13,609 bases of DNA from Devosia sp. Lineage in GTDB: Bacteria > Pseudomonadota > Alphaproteobacteria > Rhizobiales > Devosiaceae. Position numbers and translations under genes: made by a program. The DNA lies in the NCBI GenBank assembly GCA_028290245.1, contig JAQGKG010000469.1, positions 1 to 13,609 on the forward strand, in the 5' to 3' direction. How positions within the stretch are numbered: the first letter of the stretch is position 1; every line of letters begins with the position of its first letter. This document shows positions 1-5,931 of the stretch, piece by piece. The notes below the pieces were generated by a model, which saw only the letters and a program-made list of their open reading frames with translations, was not told the origin of the DNA and ran no database searches.

Positions 1-71
1 AATGGACCCGCTGGGTGGTGACGGTCATCGGGATTTTCTATTTGGCCCGCGGCATAGCCTTGCTGATCTGA
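1..71 (+). CDS. C-terminal end of an unidentified membrane protein (partial)
   Basis: The frame starting at base 3 is open from the window edge to a TGA at 69-71 and encodes 22 residues that read as a typical terminal transmembrane helix: a Trp/Arg-containing lead, a run VVTVIGIFYLA, then RGIALLI and stop. The other two forward frames do not look protein-like here. The gene body lies outside the window, so the family cannot be named. It ends 32 bases before the favoured LysR start and could be co-transcribed with it. Only the hydrophobic composition and the open frame support it. Confidence 0.45.
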   Translation, partial: WTRWVVTVIGIFYLARGIALLI

Positions 72-93
72 CGCCGATGGCTATGGTGCCGGT

Positions 94-98
94 GGGAG
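94..98 (+). promoter_or_regulatory. Ribosome binding site deciding the LysR start
   Basis: GGGAG lies five bases before the ATG at 104. The in-frame ATGs at 77 and 83 have no comparable purine-rich site, so this decides the start. Confidence 0.6.
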
Positions 99-103
99 AC
101 GAC

Positions 104-1015
104 ATGGCACCTTTCGACAGCGTCACGGCGCGCCTCATATTGCTATTGGCCGAGACCGGCTCCATTGGCCGCGCTGCCGAACGCGAGGGTATCGCCTCGT
201 CCGCCGTCAGCCGGCGCGTCTCCGATCTTGAAAGCCGCCTCGGCGTCGTGCTGTTCGATCGGTCGGCCCACGGCGTCAAACTGACCAGTGCCGGCGAAGC
301 CTATGCGCAAGGTTGCCGGCTGGTGCTGCGCGCCATTGCCGACCTCGATGTGGTGATGGCCGATTTTGGCGACGGTCTGCGTGGCAGCCTGCGCCTCGCC
401 TGCACCGGGTCGGCGCTCACCGGTCGCCTGCCGGAACTGCTGGCGCTCTATGCAAAAAAGCATACAGGTATCGCGCTCGATATCCAGGAAATGATGGCCG
501 CCAAGGCGCTGCTGGCGCTGGACGAGGGCAGGGCGGATGTCGCCATTGTATCGGACAATTACGATTTCAACCGCTTCGAAATCAAACCCTTCGAGGATGA
601 CCGCGTCTGGGTGCTGGCGCCGCCGGACCACCCGCTGGCCGCCAGCATCGAGCCGCGCAAGGACATCGCCTTTGCCCAGGTCCTCGATCACCCCGTCGTC
701 GGCATCCACCAGGTCGGCTCGCTCAACCGCCTGCTGGGCGAAGCCGCCGAGACAGCCGGCAAGCCGCTGGTCGAAAGCGTCCGCGTCGAGAGTTTCCCCG
801 CCCTGGTGCGCATGGTCGAAGCCGGTTTCGGCATCGGATTCCTGCGCTCCACAAGCCTTCATCTCCTCGCCGGCACCGACCTGGTTTGCGCCCCGCTCGC
901 CGAACCCTGGGCCCTGCGCCAGTTGCTGGTCGCCCGCCGCAAGACCTCGCCTTTGTCCTCCGCCATGAAAAGCTTCATCGCCCTCTGCAGCGAAACCTAC
1001 GTCCCGAGCGTCTAG
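104..1015 (+). CDS. LysR-family transcriptional regulator
   Basis: A 303-residue LysR-type regulator of normal family length. The N-terminal winged helix-turn-helix covers about residues 3-62, with the family pattern GSIGRAAEREGIASSAVSRRVSDLE followed by LGVVLFDRS and the LTSAG turn. A periplasmic-binding-protein-like effector domain follows from about residue 90, with GSLRLACTG at its start and the GFGIGFL strand-turn near residue 245. I chose the ATG at 104 because GGGAG at 94-98 sits five bases upstream and the HTH begins straight after it. In-frame ATGs at 77 and 83, and one at base 2, would add an unconserved leader. Effector and targets are unknown. It lies 41 bases upstream of the copper genes on the same strand, but LysR proteins more often regulate divergent genes, and the left neighbour is not visible. 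Confidence 0.9.
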   Translation: MAPFDSVTARLILLLAETGSIGRAAEREGIASSAVSRRVSDLESRLGVVLFDRSAHGVKLTSAGEAYAQGCRLVLRAIADLDVVMADFGDGLRGSLRLACTGSALTGRLPELLALYAKKHTGIALDIQEMMAAKALLALDEGRADVAIVSDNYDFNRFEIKPFEDDRVWVLAPPDHPLAASIEPRKDIAFAQVLDHPVVGIHQVGSLNRLLGEAAETAGKPLVESVRVESFPALVRMVEAGFGIGFLRSTSLHLLAGTDLVCAPLAEPWALRQLLVARRKTSPLSSAMKSFIALCSETYVPSV

Positions 1016-1056
1016 GCGCGACACTTCACCTCTTCCCCCGTCCTCGCCAACCTCAT

Positions 1057-1452
1057 ATGACTGCTTCCATGCACACCAAGCGCACCATCGGCAGGGAGAT
1101 CGGAACGGCACTCGCCGTGCTGGCCATCTATCTGCTGATCCTGCTGGCGCCGATGCATCAGGCCCGCGCCAGCCAACTAGTGTTCGAGGAGCTTGGCTAC
1201 ACCACGATCACCACCGGCTGGGTGCTGTGTACGCCCGCTGGAGCCACCGGCGGGGATCGCGATATCTCCGTCACCAAATGTCCCGCAGCGGGCATCGGCA
1301 AATACGAACTGGTCCTGCCCAGTCTAGACGTGCTCCCCGCCGGCCTCGACGTATTTGCCTTTGCCAATGCCTTGCCAGCGGTCGTCTCGGCCTTCCTGCC
1401 CACGCCAACCGCTCCTCCCAGCGGCCCCCGCGCCCCTCCGGCCTCGGTCTGA
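1057..1452 (+). CDS. Small membrane/periplasmic DUF2946-like protein in a copper cluster
   Basis: A 131-residue protein. Residues 7-13 are basic, residues 17-32 form a hydrophobic signal or anchor helix ending in APMHQARA, and the rest would be periplasmic. Two cysteines occur in LCTPAG (Cys58) and TKCPAAG (Cys75), a layout resembling DUF2946 proteins, which are often found beside copper-uptake genes. A second weakly hydrophobic stretch at about 96-113 is followed by a Pro-rich tail. The family call is a resemblance only. Position supports it: the PCu(A)C chaperone starts 50 bases downstream and SCO follows that. No clear ribosome binding site precedes the ATG at 1057; an in-frame ATG at 1069 is an equally possible start. 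A role in periplasmic copper binding is inferred. Confidence 0.65.
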   Translation: MTASMHTKRTIGREIGTALAVLAIYLLILLAPMHQARASQLVFEELGYTTITTGWVLCTPAGATGGDRDISVTKCPAAGIGKYELVLPSLDVLPAGLDVFAFANALPAVVSAFLPTPTAPPSGPRAPPASV

Positions 1453-1502
1453 TCTATCGGCGCTTGCGCCATCCAGACCCATTTCAAACCGGAACTATCA
1501 TC

Positions 1503-1982
1503 ATGAATCGCGTCCTTCGCACCGCCTTTGCGGCCGCTCTCCTCTTCGTCACGCCTGCCTTCGCCCATAACGGCGTCGTCCATCTTGGCCCGCTCAACAT
1601 CTCGGGCCCGTTCACCCGCGCCACCCTGCCCAACGCACCGGTCGGCGGCGGCTTCATGACCATCGAGAACACCGGCACTGAAGCCGATCGCCTGGTCTCG
1701 GTGACCTCCACCGTCGCCAAGGACACCCAGATTCACGAGATGGCCATGCAAGGCGACGTGATGAAGATGCGCGAACTCCCCGAGGGGCTCGAAATTCCTG
1801 CCGGCGAAACCGTCGCCCTGTCGCCCGGCGGTTTCCATCTCATGTTCATGGGCCTCACCCAGCCCTTCGTCGAAGGCCAGACCGTCACGGTCACGCTGAC
1901 CTTCGAAAAGGCCGGCACCGTCGATGTCGTCCTGCCCGTGATGACGCCGGCCGCCGACGCACCAGCCGAGCACGCCCACTGA
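1503..1982 (+). CDS. PCu(A)C-type periplasmic copper chaperone
   Basis: A 159-residue secreted copper(I) chaperone. Residues 1-21 are a Sec signal peptide ending in TPAFA, and mature residue 1 is followed by His. The cupredoxin-like PCuAC domain fills about residues 27-145, with the family landmarks GGGFMTIENTG, the HEM motif, VMKMR and GGFHLMFMGL. The probable copper ligands are His78, Met89, His112 and Met114. These match the H-X10-M...HXM pattern, although I count 22 residues in the second gap where 21 is usual. The tail ends EHAH and could add a ligand. GGAA at 1491-1494 precedes the ATG by eight bases. Its stop overlaps the SCO start by one base. Known homologues deliver Cu(I) to the CuA site of cytochrome oxidase, working with SCO. 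Confidence 0.93.
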   Translation: MNRVLRTAFAAALLFVTPAFAHNGVVHLGPLNISGPFTRATLPNAPVGGGFMTIENTGTEADRLVSVTSTVAKDTQIHEMAMQGDVMKMRELPEGLEIPAGETVALSPGGFHLMFMGLTQPFVEGQTVTVTLTFEKAGTVDVVLPVMTPAADAPAEHAH

Positions 1983-2578
1983 TGGCCGCGCTTTCGCGTA
2001 TCCGCGCCGGGCTGTGGGCAGCGGTGGCGCTTGTCGCCATCGCCGCCGCTGGCCTCTACGCCTACACATCGATGGCTGGCTCCGCCCAGGCGGCGGGTCT
2101 AGGCCATGGCGATTACCAGTTGCAAACCGTCTCGGGCGAGGCTTTCAACCGCGACAGCTTCAACGGCCATCCGTCGATACTGTTCTTTGGTTTCACCCAC
2201 TGTCCCGAAGTCTGCCCAACCTCGCTGGCCGAAATCGCCTCATGGTACGAAACGCTGGGCGATGAGGCCAAAAACCTCAACGCCTATTTTGTCACCGTCG
2301 ACCCCGAACGCGACACCGCCGCCGTGCTGAGCGACTATGTCGCCTGGACCGGCCACGTCACCGGTCTCGTCGGAATGCCCGAAGAGACGGCCAAGGCCAC
2401 TAAAGCCTGGGCAGTCTACGCAGCCAAAGTCCCGCTCGACGGCGGCGACTACACCATGGACCATACCGCGTCGGTGTTCCTGCTCGACAACAAGGGCGAG
2501 TTCTCCGGCACCATCGCCTATCGCGAAGACAATGCCACAGCCCTCGGCAAACTCCGCAACCTGCTGGCAAAGTCCTGA
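1982..2578 (+). CDS. SCO/SenC-family copper chaperone (CuA assembly)
   Basis: A 198-residue SCO1/SenC-family protein. Residues 11-28 are an N-terminal membrane anchor, and the thioredoxin-like domain (about 43-197) would face the periplasm. The copper/thiol site is complete: CPEVC supplies Cys74 and Cys78, and His161 follows in MDHTASVFLLD. The family features FFGFTHCPEVCP and VTVDPERDT are present. Known roles are loading copper into the CuA centre of cytochrome c oxidase subunit II and acting as its thiol reductase. The ATG overlaps the chaperone stop in TGATG (1980-1984) and has no strong ribosome binding site of its own, suggesting coupled translation. No oxidase genes are in view, so the target lies elsewhere. 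Confidence 0.95.
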   Translation: MAALSRIRAGLWAAVALVAIAAAGLYAYTSMAGSAQAAGLGHGDYQLQTVSGEAFNRDSFNGHPSILFFGFTHCPEVCPTSLAEIASWYETLGDEAKNLNAYFVTVDPERDTAAVLSDYVAWTGHVTGLVGMPEETAKATKAWAVYAAKVPLDGGDYTMDHTASVFLLDNKGEFSGTIAYREDNATALGKLRNLLAKS

Positions 2579-2588
2579 AACTAGCCTG

Positions 2589-2617
2589 GCCCGGCCAACC
2601 CCCGGGCCGGGCACTTT
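2589..2617 (+). terminator. Possible terminator after the copper operon
   Basis: A perfect 8-bp GC stem pairs GCCCGGCC (2589-2596) with GGCCGGGC (2605-2612) around an 8-base loop, 10 bases after the SCO stop. Only three T residues follow (2615-2617), so a classic U-tract is weak. The location between two independent transcription units supports termination. Confidence 0.5.
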
Positions 2618-2642
2618 GACGCTGACGACATAGTGGGACAAT
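2616..2642 (+). promoter_or_regulatory. Candidate promoter for the VOC-fold gene
   Basis: TTGACG (2616-2621) matches the -35 consensus at five of six bases, and GACAAT (2637-2642) matches the -10 at four of six, but the spacer is only 15 bases. It directly follows the putative terminator and lies 48 bases before the ATG at 2691. Tentative. Confidence 0.3.
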
Positions 2643-2690
2643 GCCGCGTGGTCAGGTAATCTGGCCCGACTCGCGCAAGGAACCTCCGCC

Positions 2691-3089
2691 ATGAAGCCAT
2701 CGATTTCCATCATCACCATCGGCGTCGATGATCTCGAGCGGGCTTTTGCCTTTTACCGAGCTCTGTTCGAAATCGAGGATGACCAGATCGGGGCAGGGGA
2801 GGACCACGTCGCCTTCTTCTTCCCCAATGACTTTTCCTTCGTGCTGTTCCCGCGCGAACAGATCGCCCAGACAGCCGGCAAGGAAGTCGCCATCGCTGGC
2901 ACGCCCGGTTTCGTCTTGAGCCACCAAGCGGGCAGCCCCGCCGAAGTCGACGAAATCCTGCGCAAGGTGCTGATCGCCGGTGGCGCCATCGTCACCAATG
3001 GCACCCAGTCCGAATGGGGCTACTCCGCCTATTTCGAAGACAGCGAAGGCAATGTCTGGGAACTGATGGCCCAGCCCTCCGCCAATTAG
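2691..3089 (+). CDS. VOC-superfamily (glyoxalase/bleomycin-resistance fold) protein
   Basis: A 132-residue single-domain VOC protein with the two beta-alpha-beta-beta-beta modules: first SIITIGVDDLERAFAFYRALF (residues 6-26), then GGAIVTNG and the terminal AYFEDSEGNVWELM strand (about 113-126). The first-strand His that usually ligates metal is absent; Ser/Ile occupy that place. Glu124 near the end could still be a ligand. The reaction is therefore unknown, and a classical glyoxalase I assignment is not supported. AAGGA (2677-2681) sits nine bases before the ATG. It converges on the HxlR-type gene with a four-base overlap of stop codons, so the two may share a regulatory or stress context, but nothing shows a common function. 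Confidence 0.9.
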   Translation: MKPSISIITIGVDDLERAFAFYRALFEIEDDQIGAGEDHVAFFFPNDFSFVLFPREQIAQTAGKEVAIAGTPGFVLSHQAGSPAEVDEILRKVLIAGGAIVTNGTQSEWGYSAYFEDSEGNVWELMAQPSAN

Positions 3090-3508
3090 GCTGCCCCGTT
3101 CCGCTCGGCAAACGCCTTCCGGCTTGCCTCGATCCGGGCGTGATGCGCCTCGGCCCATAGCCACACGTCGCAAAAAGCCGCCCCAAGCGTTCCGCCCATC
3201 TCCGTCAAGCTGTAATCCACATGCGGCGGGATCACCGGATGCACCACGCGCTGCACCAGTCCGTCCTCTTCCATCTGCCGCAGCGTCTTGGTCAGCATCT
3301 TCTGGCTGATGTCGCCAACCTTGCGACCGACTTCGCTGAAGCGCAGCGTGCCATGATCGCTCAGCGCCTCAAGGATCAGCATGGTCCACTTGTCGGCTAC
3401 CTTGCCGATGATATCCCGCACCAGCCCATCAAGTGCCGGATCGACCGGCTTTGGGCCCTTGCGATCATCCCAGTCATAAATTTTCGGTATCGAAACGCCG
3501 GGTTTCAC
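3086..3508 (-). CDS. HxlR-family winged-helix transcriptional regulator
   Basis: A 140-residue HxlR-type DNA-binding protein. The MarR-like winged helix spans about residues 28-118, with the family pattern GKVADKWTMLILEAL, LRFSEVGRKVGDISQKMLTKTLRQ (as two adjacent helices), EEDGLVQRVVHP, the wing residues PPHVDYSLTE, and a C-terminal dimerisation helix containing VWLWAEAHH. I favour the GTG at 3508 because GGAGA (3519-3515 on this strand) is six bases upstream; the next in-frame GTG at 3514 is too close to that site and adds two residues. The N-terminal cysteine used for redox sensing in several family members is missing; the only Cys is near residue 113. It is divergent from the dehydrogenase at 3610 across a palindrome-rich gap, the usual setting for repression of that gene and itself. 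Confidence 0.92.
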   Translation of the reverse strand: MKPGVSIPKIYDWDDRKGPKPVDPALDGLVRDIIGKVADKWTMLILEALSDHGTLRFSEVGRKVGDISQKMLTKTLRQMEEDGLVQRVVHPVIPPHVDYSLTEMGGTLGAAFCDVWLWAEAHHARIEASRKAFAERNGAA

Positions 3509-3512
3509 TGAC

Positions 3513-3566
3513 ACTCTCCATTTGGTATGTATCGCTCTTTAGAGAGCCTACTTTCAGTTGGAGAGT
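3513..3566. promoter_or_regulatory. Nested inverted repeats between HxlR and SDR genes (probable operator)
   Basis: The divergent gap holds two perfect inverted repeats centred within one base of each other. The inner is GCTCT-N4-AGAGC (3534-3547, centre 3540.5). The outer pairs ACTCTCCA (3513-3520) with TGGAGAGT (3559-3566, centre 3539.5). HxlR dimers bind dyads in divergent promoters, so an autoregulatory operator is the likely use. The left outer arm also contains the HxlR ribosome binding site. Promoter hexamers could not be assigned with confidence. Confidence 0.5.
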
Positions 3567-3596
3567 ATGCGGCCTATGTGTCCCTCACGCAAGAGC

Positions 3597-3602
3597 AAGG
3601 AG
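3597..3602 (+). promoter_or_regulatory. Strong ribosome binding site of the SDR gene
   Basis: AAGGAG, seven bases before the ATG at 3610. It rules out the longer upstream reading that runs back over the divergent regulator. Confidence 0.75.
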
Positions 3603-3609
3603 ACTTTCG

Positions 3610-4359
3610 ATGCAGACCACGGGCAACACCATTCTCATCACCGGCGGCGGTTCGGGCATCGGCCGCGGCCTCGCCGAGGCATTCCATGTCCAGGGCAATC
3701 AGGTCATCATTTCCGGCCGCCGCCAGTCGGCGCTTAACGAAGTCGTGGCAGCAAATCCTGGCATGGCCGCTTTCACCGTCGACATGGCGGACGCCGACGG
3801 CATCATCGCCTTCGCCAATCAGGTCACCCAAGCCTACCCAGCGCTAAACGCCGTCATCAACAACGCCGGCATCATGGTCAATGAGGACTTTGTCAGCGGC
3901 AACTATCTCGCGACCGCCGAAGCGACCGTGGCCACCAACCTGCTGGGACCAATCCGCCTGACAGCAGCCCTGCTGCCGCACCTGCTGGCCCAGCCCAAAG
4001 CCACCGTGCTGACGGTATCCTCCGGCCTCGCTTTCGTGCCGATGGCTGCCACCCCGACCTACAGCGCCACCAAGGCGGCGATCCATTCCTACTCGCAGGC
4101 GCTACGCCATCAACTGCGCAACACGTCCGTCGAAGTGCTTGAAATCGCGCCGCCCTATGTGCAGACTTTCCTGCAGGGCGAGCATCAAGCCAACGACCCC
4201 CACGCCATCCCCCTCGCCGACTATATCAGCGAGACCATGACTCTCTTGGCCACAACGCCTGAAAATGGCGAAGTGCTCGTCCAGCGCGTCCACCCCCAGC
4301 GCTTCGCCGAGCAGACCGGCAAATTCGCAACCATGTTCGGCTTCATCAATCCGGCATAA
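3610..4359 (+). CDS. Short-chain dehydrogenase/reductase (DltE-like SDR)
   Basis: A 249-residue classical SDR oxidoreductase with all core motifs. The Rossmann glycine motif TGGGSGIG is residues 11-18, the acidic strand-3 residue is Asp58, and NNAG is at 84-87. Asn110, Ser138, Tyr151 and Lys155 form the catalytic set (S-X12-Y-X3-K). The basic pair in SGRRQS (37-38) after strand 2 favours NADP(H) over NAD(H). Substrate cannot be read from sequence. The start is well fixed: AAGGAG (3597-3602) lies seven bases before the ATG. The longer open frame from 3433 overlaps the HxlR gene antisense and is not used. The divergent HxlR regulator probably controls it, a frequent pairing for SDR genes in electrophile or aldehyde response. 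Confidence 0.95.
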   Translation: MQTTGNTILITGGGSGIGRGLAEAFHVQGNQVIISGRRQSALNEVVAANPGMAAFTVDMADADGIIAFANQVTQAYPALNAVINNAGIMVNEDFVSGNYLATAEATVATNLLGPIRLTAALLPHLLAQPKATVLTVSSGLAFVPMAATPTYSATKAAIHSYSQALRHQLRNTSVEVLEIAPPYVQTFLQGEHQANDPHAIPLADYISETMTLLATTPENGEVLVQRVHPQRFAEQTGKFATMFGFINPA

Positions 4360-4371
4360 CTGAACTTGGGG

Positions 4372-4396
4372 CCGGCGGCTTAGAACCTGCCGCCGG
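4372..4396. terminator. Hairpin between convergent SDR and coiled-coil genes
   Basis: CCGGCGGC (4372-4379) pairs perfectly with GCCGCCGG (4389-4396) around a 9-base loop that holds the minus-strand stop codon (4380-4382). The right arm is also the coding sequence for the last Gly-Gly-Arg residues of that gene. Neither side has a T-tract, so it may stall both transcripts only weakly. Confidence 0.4.
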
Positions 4397-5927
4397 TCTT
4401 GAACCCGCCGCTCTTGCGCGTGCCCGTCAAGCCAGTCCGCGGTCGCGAAAACCCGCCGCCGGAGCCACTGCCCCAGCCGCCACCAAATCCGCCCGAATTG
4501 CCGCGCGGCCTGGGCTGGCTGCCCGAACCGCCAAAGCTGCTGTCAGGCCAGTTCATGGTGCTGCCACCACCTTGCGGCCAGGGTGAGTTCGAGCGGCGTC
4601 CATTATTAGGCAGGCCGACGCCGCCGCCCCAATCTGACGTACCGGCGCTCCAGTTCTGGCTGCCGCGCCACTTTTCCCAATAGCTCGCTGCCGAAATTCC
4701 GCCGCGCAGGAAGTCGTTCAGCACATCGCCCACCAGCTTGTCGTCGCGGAAGGTCGAGCGGGGATCGTCGAAACGCTGCTTCTTGAATTCCCACTGAATG
4801 TCTTCAAGTTCCCGCCGCCTTGCCGCGAGGGTCTTGAGCCGCTCGTTGAGTTCGCGCGTCTCGCCCTCTTCTTCCTTGGCGCGCACGCGGGTCTCGTCGA
4901 TCTGCGCCACGATAGTGTCGTCCTGCCCGGTGCGGGTCCGCCGCGCCTCGGCCAACAGGGTCTGGATATCCTCGCGGCCCAGGGCCGCCGCTAATTCACC
5001 AAGGGCGCCTTCAAAAGCCGGATTGCCGCCCTGCGATAGCTGGCCAACCAGCTTTGCCGCCTCGTCGCGCCGATCCTCAGCGATGACGATCTCTGCATCC
5101 AGCGCGTCGATACGGGCCTGCGTCTCAGCCATGGCGTCGCGCAGCGGCTTGCCGCCGGCATTATCGATCGCCGCAGTTTCCAGCGCATCCACTTCAGCTT
5201 CGGCCAGCCGTGCATTCTCGATGCCGCGCTCGGCATGCTCTCGCAGCCGCAGCGGAATTTCGTTCAACATGGCAAAGTTGGGTCGCGCCTTGGCGAAGCC
5301 CACCAGATCGGCAACCTTGCCGTCAAGGAAACGTATGAAATTATTGGCGCGATAGCTGGCCGTGCCATAACCGGCTTCCCACAAATACATGAACAGCGCA
5401 TCGTCGCGGTACGGCTTGCCCTTCTGCTCGCGATCAGCTTCCGCCTGCTCAGTCTTGCGCATCGACTGGGCGGCAATATCGGCCATTTCAGTCGCGGCCT
5501 GCCGCTTGCCTGCAAAGACAGGGTCGCGCGCAATGGTCGGCCCAAGCTTTGAAGCAAGCGCCTTTAGCTCACCCTGATGGGTCTCAAAGGTCTTCAGCGC
5601 CTCGTTGCGCTCACCCGTAAGCCGCGCCAGCGTTGCGTCCTCGTCGGCGACGGCCGCCTCGGCTTTGCTCAGGTCCTTGGCATGGGCCTTGAGCATGTCG
5701 CGCGCCTTGCCCTCGGCACTCGAAATACGCCCGTCGAGTTCGGCCTGTATGGCAGGGTCGATCCGCAACCGCGCCAGTTGGCGGAACAGTTCGGCCTCGT
5801 TCTCGCGGATTTTGCCAAGCCTTTCGGCCGAGCGCGCTAGGCGCTTGGAAATGTCTTCTTCCTCGCGGCGGATGTCGCGCATCGCCTCGTCAAGGCTGGC
5901 CAGGGCTTCGGGTCCGCGGATGCTCAT
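4380..5927 (-). CDS. Coiled-coil protein with Gly/Ser/Arg-rich C-terminal tail
   Basis: A 515-residue protein I cannot assign to a named family. Residues 10-125 and 230-385 are charged, heptad-rich and probably coiled coil. Between them, about 172-232, is a compact and probably conserved core beginning YRDDALFMYLWEAGYGT and ending ARPNFAMLNEIPLRLREHA. A second ordered patch with many aromatics, RSTFRDDKLVGDVLNDFLRG to SYWEKW, lies at 390-420. From about 423 to the end is a low-complexity Gly/Ser/Asn/Arg tail rich in W, F and GGG, closing with GGFKTGGRF. No signal peptide or membrane helix is visible, so it should be cytosolic. It is the last gene of a three-gene operon; its ATG follows the upstream TAG by four bases. 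A scaffold or membrane-associated role is a guess. Confidence 0.85.
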   Translation of the reverse strand: MSIRGPEALASLDEAMRDIRREEEDISKRLARSAERLGKIRENEAELFRQLARLRIDPAIQAELDGRISSAEGKARDMLKAHAKDLSKAEAAVADEDATLARLTGERNEALKTFETHQGELKALASKLGPTIARDPVFAGKRQAATEMADIAAQSMRKTEQAEADREQKGKPYRDDALFMYLWEAGYGTASYRANNFIRFLDGKVADLVGFAKARPNFAMLNEIPLRLREHAERGIENARLAEAEVDALETAAIDNAGGKPLRDAMAETQARIDALDAEIVIAEDRRDEAAKLVGQLSQGGNPAFEGALGELAAALGREDIQTLLAEARRTRTGQDDTIVAQIDETRVRAKEEEGETRELNERLKTLAARRRELEDIQWEFKKQRFDDPRSTFRDDKLVGDVLNDFLRGGISAASYWEKWRGSQNWSAGTSDWGGGVGLPNNGRRSNSPWPQGGGSTMNWPDSSFGGSGSQPRPRGNSGGFGGGWGSGSGGGFSRPRTGLTGTRKSGGFKTGGRF

Positions 5928-5931
5928 CGCC

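Noticed and set aside
143..1111. Long minus-strand open frame (322 codons) opposite the LysR gene
   Set aside because: It mirrors a clear LysR gene. High GC removes stops from the antisense frame, and its composition (Gly/Asp/Gln/His rich, no domain) is typical of such shadows.
1197..2069. Minus-strand open frame of 290 codons over the copper genes
   Set aside because: Antisense to three genes with recognisable copper-chaperone motifs and signal peptides; no protein-like features of its own.
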